Source of the DNA: JAJZEO01 sp964477345 | GTDB taxonomy: Bacteria > Chlamydiota > Chlamydiia > Chlamydiales > 2-12-FULL-49-11 | Reading direction: 5' to 3' | Length of the DNA: 42,916 nucleotides | NCBI GenBank assembly: GCA_964477345.1 | Contig: CAYZDL010000013.1 | Location: forward strand, 1-42,916 | Part shown: one piece after another, positions 8,689 to 17,013 of the stretch | Layout: each line of letters opens with the position of its first letter | How positions within the stretch are numbered: position 1 is the first letter of the stretch | Position numbers and translations under genes: made by a program | The notes under the pieces: generated by a model | The model's database searches: none | Told to the model about the DNA's origin: nothing | The model's input: only the letters and a program-made list of their open reading frames with translations

Positions 8689-9211
8689 AGAACAGCAACG
8701 CGACCATTTTTTGAAACTTCGCAAAAATATCGATAAGGAAAGGCGTGAAGAGGCCAAGAAAAGTATTCTTTCAATTCTCAAGCCTAAATTGAAGCAGAGC
8801 TCGGCGGTTCTCTCTTACATGCCACTCAGAGATGAAGTTGATGTGAGTTTAATCAACGAACTATTGGCCGCAAGAAGGGCCCTAATTTTGTCTAGGATTG
8901 AAAAACATGAGATGAGGCTATATTCAGTCGGAAAAATAGAAAACTCTCTTATCAAAGGGGAATTTGGTTTTTTAGAGCCCGACCCGCGAGTCTGTGTTTT
9001 TGTTGAAAGTTGTGAAGTAGCATTGATCCCCGCAATTGCTTTTGATGGGAATAACAATCGGATCGGTTGGGGCCACGGACACTTCGATCGTTTCTTGAAA
9101 GCAAATCCTACAATCCATAAAATCGGAATTGGATTTAGGGAACAATTATCGCCAAAGGTTTTCTCTATGGATGAGCATGACGTTCCCATGGATGAACTGT
9201 GTTTAGTATAA
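8678..9211 (+). CDS. ygfA: 5-formyltetrahydrofolate cyclo-ligase
   Basis: Converts 5-formyl-THF to 5,10-methenyl-THF with ATP, returning folate to the one-carbon pool. The 177-residue protein shows the family landmarks: an N-terminal LRKNIDKERREEAKK helix, SYMPLRDEVDV, ALIPAIAFDGNNNRIGWGHGHFDRFL (usually RLGYGGGYYDR, so the glycine loop is slightly divergent) and a C-terminal EHDVPMDEL. Two adjacent ATGs (8678, 8681) overlap the end of the MORN gene by 11 or 8 bases. In Chlamydia this gene (CT649, from memory) also follows the three 'hypothetical' genes, so the operon is old. Confidence 0.93.
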   Translation: MMDKEQQRDHFLKLRKNIDKERREEAKKSILSILKPKLKQSSAVLSYMPLRDEVDVSLINELLAARRALILSRIEKHEMRLYSVGKIENSLIKGEFGFLEPDPRVCVFVESCEVALIPAIAFDGNNNRIGWGHGHFDRFLKANPTIHKIGIGFREQLSPKVFSMDEHDVPMDELCLV

Positions 9212-9221
9212 AGGATGAATT

Positions 9222-9797
9222 ATGAAGAAGATAGTAATGTTAGCTTTCTGTGCTTGCGCAGTTCAATGGACTCTTTCGGCTTTTCCCGCGAGGCAAGTGT
9301 TGCAAATTAGCTATTATGATGACGACAAGATTACCACACAAATGCCTAAAACCCCCAATTTTATGCGATCTCGAAGAGATGTCGGAGTCGATAGGGGTGT
9401 GATGGCTCTTTATGAATACACCATTCTTGACGTTTTGGGAGCCGTCTCTCTTCACGTTGGGGGAAACGTTGGACGATGGGAGCGAGGTTCAGAACAGCTC
9501 GTGACTGGTTCAGCCTTTCTTTCGGGGCGACTATGGGTTCTCCATCTTCTCTTTCTTCACCCCTACTTTGAATATTCTCTCTTAGGTCCTACCATTGCTT
9601 CTCGTGACAATTTTGCAGATATGAAATTTAAGTCAAACATCCTCTTTCAAAATTTCTTCGGGGTTGGAATGGACATCGGAGAGTCAAGAGGATTCAGCAT
9701 TGATATCAAGACGATTCGCTATTACGAATCGGATAACTTTCATCCCCAAGATGGATTTAGAGTCCCTATCATCGCCTCAGTTGGAGTGATCTTTTAG
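9222..9797 (+). CDS. PagL-like outer-membrane barrel (acyloxyacyl hydrolase family), catalytic His possibly lost
   Basis: A 191-residue exported protein: signal peptide MKKIVMLAFCACAVQWTLSA, alternating beta-strand pattern, C-terminal Phe (VGVIF). The segments HPYFEYSLLGPTIAS, SNILFQNFFGVGMDIG and SIDIKTIRYYESDNF follow the layout of PagL lipid A 3-O-deacylases, where the corresponding stretch is normally H-(Y/I)-SNA. Here the aligned motif reads YYESDN, so the catalytic His appears replaced although a Ser and Asn remain. It may be a non-catalytic relative or a differently wired lipase. GGA precedes the ATG in the 10-base gap after ygfA, so it is likely the last gene of the operon. Family call is tentative. 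Confidence 0.5.
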   Translation: MKKIVMLAFCACAVQWTLSAFPARQVLQISYYDDDKITTQMPKTPNFMRSRRDVGVDRGVMALYEYTILDVLGAVSLHVGGNVGRWERGSEQLVTGSAFLSGRLWVLHLLFLHPYFEYSLLGPTIASRDNFADMKFKSNILFQNFFGVGMDIGESRGFSIDIKTIRYYESDNFHPQDGFRVPIIASVGVIF

Positions 9798-9856
9798 TAG
9801 ATCATTCCACACTCTAACCCTTACCTGATATCTGCAATGACAATGATGCAATAAGA

Positions 9857-10498
9857 CTATTGTTGTTCGATCTCGGTTGAGTATGAGCCGTCATCTCCTG
9901 CTGGAGCGCCTTCCTCGTCGGTAAAGTCACCAAAGGGCTTGCCACCATCGTTGGTCCAAGAGAGACCACCATCGTTAGTGAATCGGCCATAGCCTTCAGA
10001 ATTAATGTTAGGATTGCGAGCGTTCGGATGTCTCTTGGGAGCCGCATGGACATAGACAGGAGGCTTCTTGGGAGGTTGTTGAGATTTTTTAATCACGCAG
10101 GTTTTTTGTCCGCTATTGCAACCTTGGGCATTCACGGTTGCCGTGCAGGGGACTCCTTCCCAGATGCCGTATTCATTCTCATATTTGGGGGGAATTTTTT
10201 GCCCTTTTTTCTTTGGTGCTACTGAATAGTTATAGGGTCTTCCTGAAGGGCAAAGCCATCTCACTGTATAAGGAGTTGTCGTTGCATCAGCTGTGGGGCG
10301 AAAAGAGCCGTCGGTGTCGTACCAAATATAACTCTGACCAGGCGATAAAGTCACAGTTCCCACCTTGACCCCCATTGCATTCATGAGTATAGCACGCAAA
10401 GGATAGGCAGAATCGTTAATCAAAGTGATGGCAGCAGCGCTAAGCCACCCGGGGAACAAAAACATGAAAAGATAAGCTAAAAGCTTTTTACTTAACAT
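9857..10498 (-). CDS. Secreted protein of unknown function with Cys-rich core and TNDGG repeats
   Basis: Not recognised. The start is placed at ATG 10498, which overlaps the oppA stop by 11 bases and begins a clean signal peptide (MLSKKLLAYLFMFLFPGWLSA, cleavage after LSA). An upstream TTG at 10558 lies inside oppA and would bury the signal. The mature part has a compact domain (residues about 22-140) with four Cys and Trp/Tyr-rich strands, ending GCNSGQKTCVIKK, then a Pro/Lys/His-rich linker and an acidic Gly/Asp-rich tail with FTNDGG and WTNDGG repeated. The overlap with oppA suggests coexpression. It could be a surface or periplasmic binding protein. No enzyme motif is visible. Confidence 0.65.
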   Translation of the reverse strand: MLSKKLLAYLFMFLFPGWLSAAAITLINDSAYPLRAILMNAMGVKVGTVTLSPGQSYIWYDTDGSFRPTADATTTPYTVRWLCPSGRPYNYSVAPKKKGQKIPPKYENEYGIWEGVPCTATVNAQGCNSGQKTCVIKKSQQPPKKPPVYVHAAPKRHPNARNPNINSEGYGRFTNDGGLSWTNDGGKPFGDFTDEEGAPAGDDGSYSTEIEQQ

Positions 10499-12092
10499 AA
10501 GCCCACTTAAAGTCGATTTGTCCCCCTTCAGTGAGAACAACATCGCAGAGTTTATCATTCTTCACATGAAGCATAGTATAATGAAAGACAGGGATGACCG
10601 GCATCTCTTCCATCAAAATTTCTTCCCCATGACGCAAAGTTTCGATTCTTGCTATTTCAGTGGGGGCAAAATAAGAGTCGTTAATGGCCTTCTCATAATC
10701 GAGTGATTCCCAGAAAGTGTTATTTGTCCCGACGCTCTTTGTTTTAAACACTTCGAGAAAGTTGATAGGGTCGCGGAAATCGGCAATCCATGATCCACAA
10801 GCAAGTTGAAAATCACCTTTTGAGAGGCGACTAAAGTAGACTTTCTGTTCTAGCGGCTCGAGCTTAATCTTGATCCCTAGTCCTTTCATCCATTGGTCTT
10901 GTATGGCCTGAGCAATTCGATGAACTCTACCAGTATTTACATACGAAATGGTGAATTCAGGAAGTTTTTCGATATAGATTTGCTCTTCTGCAAGCGATGC
11001 TTCTAACAGTGCCATGGCCTCTTTTTGGTCACCATCTTCAAAGTAAGGGGTTGTTTGTAGCCCCATGAAGAAAGGTACGATGCCTGTTGCGGGCAACTGC
11101 CCTAGAGAGACATGTTCTACGATCTCCTTTCGATTGATCGCGAGGGCTAAGGCCTTACGGAGTTTTGGATTGTGCAAAGGAAAAAGGGAAGTGTTTGTGC
11201 GGATCCAAAATGTTCCGAGCATAGGATCTTTATGAATCAAGTTTTTCGATTGAAGATCCTGAATTGAATCTAGAGGGATCGATGAAAAAGGAGACCCTTC
11301 CCACGCTAGTTCGCCATTCTCAAACATTCGTATTCCTGTCTCAGAGTCGACCATTACCATATTGATCTTTTCCAAAGAGACAGCTTTACTATCCCAATAA
11401 AGAGGGTTTTTCAAGACAACAACTTGATCATTGTGTTTCCACTCTATGATTTGGAAAGGTCCATTATTAACGTAAGTTTCAGGGGAACGGCTCCAGTTTG
11501 GATCGGCGCTATCGACTAATTTGTTTATAGGAAATGTAACCGGTAATGTCAAAAGCTCTAAAAAGAAAGGAACCGGATATTCTAGTTCTACCTTCAAAGT
11601 ATAATCATCTTTCGCTTCTACACCGAGCAAAGCTAAAGGAAGCAGCCCGTGCTTAACTGATTTAGCATTTTTAATTGGGTAGAGCATGAAAGCATAGTCA
11701 GAGAGAAAGTCAGGAGAGAGAACCTTTTTCCAGGCGTAAACAAAATCGTGAGCTGTAAGGGGGTCACCATTCGACCATTTTGATTCTCTTAGCTTAAATG
11801 TGTAGGTTTTCATGTCTTCGGAAACTTGGTATTTTTCAGCAACCGCAGGGGAAGTGACACCGTTTTGATTGACTCGCATCAACCCTTCCATCAAATTTCT
11901 GACAAGATTGATGTCGTTAAGGGACCGTGTTTTACGAGGGTCTATTGTATTTGGTTCAGACTCAATATTGATGGTGATCTCTTGTCTGGCCCTACTCTTT
12001 TTTTGTTTATCTCCAACAGGGTTAGAACACCCCACAAAGAGTATCGAAATAAGGAATATTGCTGCTTGAAGAGAGATGCTTGTTTTTTTCAT
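10488..12092 (-). CDS. oppA: Oligopeptide ABC transporter substrate-binding lipoprotein OppA
   Basis: Captures peptides in the periplasm for an OppBCDF importer. It has a lipoprotein signal (MKKTSISLQAAIFLISILFVGC, lipobox FVGC, Cys22) and the solute-binding family 5 layout: INIESEPNTIDPRKT, LVRNLMEGLMR, YTFKLRESKWSNGDPLTAHDFVYAWKK (kept short here as KWSNGDPLTAHDFVYAWKK), NNGPFQI, LRKALALAINRKEI and a C-terminal PVFHYTMLH. About 534 residues is typical. AGGTG lies 6 bases before the ATG at 12092. No opp permease or ATPase gene is adjacent, so it probably serves a transporter encoded elsewhere, as with the scattered oppA paralogues of Chlamydia. Confidence 0.93.
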   Translation of the reverse strand: MKKTSISLQAAIFLISILFVGCSNPVGDKQKKSRARQEITINIESEPNTIDPRKTRSLNDINLVRNLMEGLMRVNQNGVTSPAVAEKYQVSEDMKTYTFKLRESKWSNGDPLTAHDFVYAWKKVLSPDFLSDYAFMLYPIKNAKSVKHGLLPLALLGVEAKDDYTLKVELEYPVPFFLELLTLPVTFPINKLVDSADPNWSRSPETYVNNGPFQIIEWKHNDQVVVLKNPLYWDSKAVSLEKINMVMVDSETGIRMFENGELAWEGSPFSSIPLDSIQDLQSKNLIHKDPMLGTFWIRTNTSLFPLHNPKLRKALALAINRKEIVEHVSLGQLPATGIVPFFMGLQTTPYFEDGDQKEAMALLEASLAEEQIYIEKLPEFTISYVNTGRVHRIAQAIQDQWMKGLGIKIKLEPLEQKVYFSRLSKGDFQLACGSWIADFRDPINFLEVFKTKSVGTNNTFWESLDYEKAINDSYFAPTEIARIETLRHGEEILMEEMPVIPVFHYTMLHVKNDKLCDVVLTEGGQIDFKWAYVK

Positions 12093-12144
12093 TCGTCACC
12101 TATATGATAACCTTAAAACTAGTTCTTTACTTTAGCCATTTGAT

Positions 12145-12834
12145 ATGTTTAGTGCAACCACAATCAAACCTACACCTCTCTTCAACTCAAACGACCTAAA
12201 ATCCCTCTTTTCTTTACCCTTTCCCCTCGATCAAAGATGGCTCTTGAGTAATTTGGAGACGATTCTCTATCCAGGTGTAACGGTTACAGTTGAAGGGGAG
12301 GGGGAAGTCGTTTCAATTGTGACAGACGATTACCCTTCAACAGTGCCTTTATTTACACATCGGAGATTTCTAGATTTTTCAGGGAATACTGAACCGATTA
12401 AAAGGGATCGACCCTCAACAAAGAAGATGATTGAAGCCCTTGAATCGACCCCTTTTCTTCCCTACATTTGGGGGGGAAATTTTCCCCAAGGGGTTCCCGA
12501 ACTATTTGAACTTTTTCCACCTACTAGACAACTCCACGCTTGGGAGTGGCATCTTTTTCATTTAAGAGGCGTCGATTGTTCAGGACTAATTTATAACGTT
12601 ACACATGGGACATTGCCTCGAAATACAGGGCCGATGAAAAATGCCTGCGAGGTGATCTCTTCTCCGACAAAGCCCCTCGATCTGATCTTTGCCCCAGGAC
12701 ATGTACTGATCACTTTATCTCAGGATCGGGTAATCGAATCTCGTCTTTATCAGGGAATTACAGTCAGCTCACTATCTAGCCGTCTAAAGCAACTAGAGAG
12801 AGAGGAAAAATGGATCAGTTTTGCCCGTTTTTAA
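12145..12834 (+). CDS. NlpC/P60-family peptidoglycan endopeptidase
   Basis: Cysteine peptidase expected to cut peptidoglycan stem peptides. The C-terminal half carries PYIWGGNFPQG near 106, the catalytic-Cys motif RGVDCSGLIYNVT (Cys145) and LDLIFAPGHVLITL with the His at 186. The N-terminal 100 residues resemble an SH3b-like substrate-binding domain (GVTVTVEGEGEVVSIV). No signal peptide is visible, consistent with recycling in the cytoplasm as proposed for the chlamydial homologue. It diverges from oppA over 52 bases and its last 20 bases overlap the convergent NYN gene. The ribosome-binding site is weak. Confidence 0.88.
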   Translation: MFSATTIKPTPLFNSNDLKSLFSLPFPLDQRWLLSNLETILYPGVTVTVEGEGEVVSIVTDDYPSTVPLFTHRRFLDFSGNTEPIKRDRPSTKKMIEALESTPFLPYIWGGNFPQGVPELFELFPPTRQLHAWEWHLFHLRGVDCSGLIYNVTHGTLPRNTGPMKNACEVISSPTKPLDLIFAPGHVLITLSQDRVIESRLYQGITVSSLSSRLKQLEREEKWISFARF

Positions 12835-13306
12835 GATTCTCTTCAAAGATTTTGAGTAGTCGGTCAAATTCTCTATTTGTTTGAGCAGAAGGCTTTTTTT
12901 CTTGGTCCCGCGGAGTTGTCTTTTTACTTAGGTACTTTAAGAAATCTGTGAGGGAAAGATGCTTAACACCCGTCTCTTTTGCAAAGAGGACCAGACGCTT
13001 ATCATCAGTGACGAGTACCAGGTGAGATGTGTTTGATAGCGCCTCTAAATATTCGAGGATATACCGGTCAGCACACAGCCCTTTAGGAGAAAAAACGATT
13101 TCTAAATAGCGGGATACATGAGAAGAAGAAGGGTAGAGGGGCGCCTCTTTTTGGCAACTATCGAAAACCGTTGTGGCATAAAGGTTCGCAGCTTCCAGAG
13201 CATTCGATAATGCTTCAACGAACGACTCTCTCTTATCTTGTAGGGGATTGGGAATCTCTTCCAGGCGAAAGAAAAGGTTGTACCCATCAATTAAATAACG
13301 ACTAAT
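12815..13306 (-). CDS. NYN/YacP-type PIN-like nuclease, probable ATT start
   Basis: An open frame of 164 codons that a standard start-codon search misses. It reads ISRYLIDGYNLFFRLEEI, then TTVFDS, SRYLEIVFSP, ADRYILEYLEAL and HLVLVTDDKRLVLFAK. LIDGYN, VFS.., ADRYI and VTDD match the acidic-residue pattern of YacP/NYN RNA nucleases. The frame is closed upstream by TGA (13318-13316), so initiation must lie between there and LIDGYN. The only codon with good spacing is ATT 13306, 7 bases after GAGG (13317-13314). It overlaps the rdgB stop by 16 bases and nlpC by 20. A start-codon mutation or sequencing error is the alternative, but the reading frame is intact throughout. Confidence 0.75.
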   Translation of the reverse strand: MSRYLIDGYNLFFRLEEIPNPLQDKRESFVEALSNALEAANLYATTVFDSCQKEAPLYPSSSHVSRYLEIVFSPKGLCADRYILEYLEALSNTSHLVLVTDDKRLVLFAKETGVKHLSLTDFLKYLSKKTTPRDQEKKPSAQTNREFDRLLKIFEENLKNGQN

Positions 13307-13899
13307 GTCTGAGCCTCAATTGTAATGAGAAGTTTGTCAAGGGCTCGTCTTCTGTGAGAGATTCGATTTTTCGTGTCATCTGCAAGTTCGGCCATTGTCT
13401 TATTGTAGTCATTCTTGATGAAGAGAGGATCGTAGCCAAAGCCACCATTACCGCGGGGTTCTAGAATCAGTTCGCCTTCACAAAGTCCTGAAGAGGACTT
13501 GATAATTCCCTCCGCGTCAGCCAAAGATAGGGCACATTCATAGTAGCCACACCGTTCACGCTCAGGGAGAGCTTTTAGGTTCTCAATTAATAAATCTCGG
13601 TTTTCCTTGTCACTTGCCTCTTCTCCTGCATACCGACGGCTTCGCACACCAGGAGCTCCTCCGAGGGCAGGAACCACAAGGCCCGAGTCATCAGCAAGAG
13701 ACAAACAATGGAGTGCTTTTGCACAATGAAGCGCCTTCATTTCGGCATTTTCTAAAAAAGTGCTACCAGTCTCTGTTGGAGAAAGGTATTCAGGAAAATC
13801 CCTCAACGAGAGAATATCGACTTTTTTCAAAAGCGGTTTAAGAATCGCTTTTAACTCAAGAATCTTGTGAAGATTATTTGTCGCTAGTACCAATTGCAT
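13291..13899 (-). CDS. rdgB: Non-canonical purine NTP pyrophosphatase (RdgB/HAM1)
   Basis: House-cleaning enzyme hydrolysing ITP, dITP and XTP to monophosphates, keeping deaminated purines out of nucleic acids. All family motifs are present in order: VLATNNLHKILELK at the N-terminus, TETGSTFLENAEMKA near 42, LADDSGLVVPALGGAPGVRS near 68 with RRYAG, EPRGNGGFGYDPLF near 147 and KNRISHRRRALDKL near the C-terminus. The 202-residue length is normal. It lies between the permease gene (31 bases upstream) and the overlapping NYN gene in a - strand cluster. Confidence 0.96.
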   Translation of the reverse strand: MQLVLATNNLHKILELKAILKPLLKKVDILSLRDFPEYLSPTETGSTFLENAEMKALHCAKALHCLSLADDSGLVVPALGGAPGVRSRRYAGEEASDKENRDLLIENLKALPERERCGYYECALSLADAEGIIKSSSGLCEGELILEPRGNGGFGYDPLFIKNDYNKTMAELADDTKNRISHRRRALDKLLITIEAQTLVVI

Positions 13900-13930
13900 A
13901 AAAAGAAAGTATCACACCTATTGTTTATAC

Positions 13931-15190
13931 TCAAACTCGACTTTTTTCGTCGGCTTTGGGAAAAGATTGAATCCGCTCATTTGTGACAGTTGATAAAAGA
14001 CCACGAAGCTCGCTATNNNNNNNNNNACAAAACAACGAAAAGAGAAGGGTTCTCTTCCCAAAAACTTGATAAGCGCCTGTGTGGTGATATTCAAATCCGT
14101 ATCGCCCTCTCCATACCATCAATACAGGCAAGATGCCGAATAATATGACAGCACAGATACCTCCTGCAAATCCTAATGCAGCGTAAAAAACAGTAGGATC
14201 GAAGATGGCAAAGACAAGAGGAGGGATCAGCGCCAATAAGCAGATCCAAAGATTTTCTCTTTTACCAGACTCGACCTTCAAACCATCAGTCAAAAAATGA
14301 ACGAGAGTCAATGTTTGAGCAAGAAAGGAGGTGAGAATGGCAAAAAAAGCCAATAACGCAGCAGCGGTCCCGATAAGAGGATTTTGTAGATTTTCCTTCA
14401 AGGCTTGAGCGGCATCAATACCCATAAGGTAGCTATTCAAAATTCCATATTCCCCTTTGACTGGCAAAACACCCAATGCCAATATGCTCCAGAGGAAATA
14501 GACGATTAGAGTGAAGAGAGCCCCCCCCAAAATCGAGCGTCTTACTCGCTTCGTATCTCCTCCGAGATATTCATTTAGTGTAGGGATCATATTCTGAAAA
14601 CCAAACGAGATGATCAAAATCGGTAGAGGGAAAAAGGCATACTTAATATTCATGTAGGTTAACTTTGAGGGTTCGATAAAGCCAGCCCCTAAAGCGAGAA
14701 GGGAAATAAAGGCACTAATTTTAACGACCATTAAAAATCGATTTGTCAAATCGACAACCCTTGTTCCAAAATAGGCAATTGAGCCAAACAATATCACAAA
14801 GAAAAGAGAACCACACCAAATTGGGACGGCTCCATTAGTAAACGAAGCAACGTGGTTGCCACTTCCTGCAATGTAGGCAACTAAAAGGGCATAAAAGAGG
14901 AATAGATACAAGAGCCAACAAGCAATTTTCCCAATTGGACCGAGCATACGAGTCACAATCGTAATAAAATTATTCTTCTTATCAAACCATTGCCCGATTT
15001 CGACCAAAAGAAGAGAGGTCGCTGTCATAAAAAAACAAGCAACAGAGAACATGAGAAGAGAGGGGAAGAATCCGGCCATTCCTGTTAAGATCGGTAATCC
15101 TAACATCCCAGCTCCAATACAGCTACCCGCGATGAGCAGCATTCCTCCAACTACCGATCCCCTTTTTTGGGCATTATCAACGACGCTCAT
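13931..15190 (-). CDS. tyrP: Aromatic amino acid permease (TyrP-like), interrupted by a scaffold gap
   Basis: Inner-membrane amino acid:proton symporter of the hydroxy/aromatic amino acid permease family, as in the TyrP proteins of Chlamydia. It shows SVVGGMLLIAGSCIGAGMLG at the N-terminus (helix-1 unwound GAGMLG motif), about ten further hydrophobic helices, FGFQNMIPTLNEYLGGDTKR near 197 and ILGGALFTLIVYFLWSILALG. Ten N (14017-14026) fall after LLFSLFC near residue 388, so the last helix is missing or distorted, and the following 27 residues cannot be trusted as contiguous. The start overlaps the thyX 3' end by 14 bases. Tyr versus Trp specificity cannot be read from sequence. Confidence 0.85.
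   Translation of the reverse strand: MSVVDNAQKRGSVVGGMLLIAGSCIGAGMLGLPILTGMAGFFPSLLMFSVACFFMTATSLLLVEIGQWFDKKNNFITIVTRMLGPIGKIACWLLYLFLFYALLVAYIAGSGNHVASFTNGAVPIWCGSLFFVILFGSIAYFGTRVVDLTNRFLMVVKISAFISLLALGAGFIEPSKLTYMNIKYAFFPLPILIISFGFQNMIPTLNEYLGGDTKRVRRSILGGALFTLIVYFLWSILALGVLPVKGEYGILNSYLMGIDAAQALKENLQNPLIGTAAALLAFFAILTSFLAQTLTLVHFLTDGLKVESGKRENLWICLLALIPPLVFAIFDPTVFYAALGFAGGICAVILFGILPVLMVWRGRYGFEYHHTGAYQVFGKRTLLFSLFCXXXXSELRGLLSTVTNERIQSFPKADEKSRV
14017..14026. other. Assembly gap (10 N)
   Basis: Ten consecutive N within the 3' part of the permease gene; true gap length is unknown. The frame happens to stay open across it. Confidence 0.98.
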
Positions 15191-16829
15191 TATTCATTCC
15201 TTGCAATTGAGCCTTTGCTTCATTTCGAATTTCTTGATCTAGTCGTCCAAGATCATACCCATCAAAGTCGACAAATTTGAAAAAGCGCCTAAATTCAGGG
15301 ACCGCTTTGAACGTTTCCGCGGCCATCGCTTGTGCAATCAATCGGTATCCTGGGTGTCCTTGAGGAGTCGATCTTAGCTCAGTAAGCCACTGTAATGATC
15401 TCAGGTTAATCCGGAAGTACCAATGGATGTTGTAGGCCATTGGAACAACATACTGGGCTTCTTCGGGCAAATCTGTGCGGATTTTGTCATAGACATCTTT
15501 AGCAAGATCCATGGCTACACGATAAGGCTTCTCCATTGGAGTATCTAAGATTTCCTTGGGAATATAATAGCCCCAATCGCATGTGAGCAATTGCCTTTCT
15601 TGCGTCAGCACTCGATGTCTTTGTAAATCGCGATAAATACCAAAATCGGCGACAATTTCAAAAGTAAAGTTTACGTGCTCTAGAGCGCGAGGGGACTTAT
15701 GCCGCCTATTTTTTCTCGTATTAGCGGCGCTCTCTAAAATTCTTTCAACCTCTTCTTGAGGGAGCTTTTTTATGTGATCCCTCACGTTACTGAGGCTACA
15801 GTTAGCACGGTTGTAGAGAAGTGAGGCTGCAACGGCCCTTGCTCCATCCTTGTCAAAATCAACGAGCTTAACTTGAAGCCCGGGAGTAGGAGAATACTCG
15901 CTCAAATGTTCGTCAGCAAGTTGCTTGAGCTCCGCAGACATCTCATCTTTGAATTTTTGATAAGAGACAAAGTGGCGATGAGATGGAGAGGCTCTTCTGA
16001 CGAAGGAAGGAATGACCTTAGAGAGTTCTTCAAATCCATGTCTTGCAATTTCATTGGGTTCGCTCAATGTTTCACAATGGAGAGTCATCAATAAATGTTC
16101 GTAAAAACGGCCATTACCAAAGATTCCCATGTTGGTCATTGTGCTTGCAGGTAGGAGTCCACGTAGGCAATCAAGCACTTTTGCTCTTAAAGCAGCTGTA
16201 TAGGCAACATTAGATACATCAGGATCTTTCGGAAAGCTTTGTTCCATCACTTCTGTCAATTGAGGGATTAGCTCTCCGTAGACTTGGAATAAATGATTGC
16301 ACATATTGATGTAGGCATCTTTATGGGCACTCGTCATCAATATAGGCTCGCGGTAAAACAAATATTGATCGTGAATTTTTTGATCGAAATAGACGTAGCG
16401 AGTCGATTTTTCTAAAGGAGAGCCCCCAATCCTTCGATCCTCGATGATTTTAGCAGCCAGCATTGAAATATTTTCGATCGCCAGGTGGGCCCCTCCCAAT
16501 TCACCGATCGAGTCATCGCCGTAACCATCTAAAATTCGCTCGTAAAAACTTTGTGCTTTTTTAATCGCGACCAACTGTTCATCATCGCCTTCACAACTTT
16601 CGGTATAGCCGCCGCTAATCAAGGAAAACATTGTTTCGTCATTTTTGATAAAATCTTTTAAGAGGAGAGATCGCAGTCCCAGACTAGAACGAGAATAACG
16701 GGAAAAAAGAGCCCCCTTGATCACCTCAGGCAAATTTCGAAGAGCAAATACGTTACTTGTCGTGCTCGTCACATACCTATTGAGGATTTTTCTTTGTCCT
16801 TCTGTAAACTCTTCATAGCCTTCGAACAT
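15177..16829 (-). CDS. thyX: Double-length ThyX-like flavin-dependent thymidylate synthase
   Basis: About 550 residues, twice the usual ThyX length, with two ThyX-like halves. The N-terminal half has IIEDRRIGGSPLEKSTRY (about residues 128-145), close to the ThyX signature RHRxxSxxExSxRY, followed by RGLLPASTMTNMGIFGNGR. The C-terminal half has EHVNFTFEIVADFGIYRDLQ and QRHRVLTQERQ (about 405-415), where the RHR is kept but the S..E.S part is altered, then NLRSLQWLTELRSTPQGHPG. The product would be dTMP from dUMP with methylene-THF and FAD. ATG 16829 is preferred over 16835 because GGGGG then lies 7 bases upstream. Chlamydial ThyX proteins are known to be extended. Start of a four-gene - strand cluster. 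Confidence 0.87.
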   Translation of the reverse strand: MFEGYEEFTEGQRKILNRYVTSTTSNVFALRNLPEVIKGALFSRYSRSSLGLRSLLLKDFIKNDETMFSLISGGYTESCEGDDEQLVAIKKAQSFYERILDGYGDDSIGELGGAHLAIENISMLAAKIIEDRRIGGSPLEKSTRYVYFDQKIHDQYLFYREPILMTSAHKDAYINMCNHLFQVYGELIPQLTEVMEQSFPKDPDVSNVAYTAALRAKVLDCLRGLLPASTMTNMGIFGNGRFYEHLLMTLHCETLSEPNEIARHGFEELSKVIPSFVRRASPSHRHFVSYQKFKDEMSAELKQLADEHLSEYSPTPGLQVKLVDFDKDGARAVAASLLYNRANCSLSNVRDHIKKLPQEEVERILESAANTRKNRRHKSPRALEHVNFTFEIVADFGIYRDLQRHRVLTQERQLLTCDWGYYIPKEILDTPMEKPYRVAMDLAKDVYDKIRTDLPEEAQYVVPMAYNIHWYFRINLRSLQWLTELRSTPQGHPGYRLIAQAMAAETFKAVPEFRRFFKFVDFDGYDLGRLDQEIRNEAKAQLQGMNNERR

Positions 16830-16923
16830 GAGCATTCCCCCTCTATAAGACCTACATGGAATATTTCAACAACATTCTATGAGGAATAGCCTTTGTAACT
16901 CCATAGAAAAATACACTGAAGTA

Positions 16924-16929
16924 TATAAT
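16924..16929 (+). promoter_or_regulatory. Possible -10 box (TATAAT) for greA
   Basis: A consensus TATAAT lies 85 bases upstream of the chosen greA ATG in the 184-base gap between the divergent thyX and greA starts. No convincing -35 hexamer occurs 16-18 bases upstream (TTGTAA at 16893 is too far), so this is weak. The gap otherwise holds an untranslated or alternative N-terminal extension of the greA frame and nothing else I can identify. Confidence 0.3.
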
Positions 16930-17013
16930 ACGCACCATACCCATTTACTGATAATGGCCCTTCAAGTTATACTCCCCAGCAGTAGAATACCGCAATTCTT
17001 ATTTAAAGGGACC

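Noticed and set aside
13102..13290. 62-codon - strand ATG frame downstream of rdgB
   Set aside because: It is a shifted reading of the NYN gene, whose frame is longer and has recognisable motifs.
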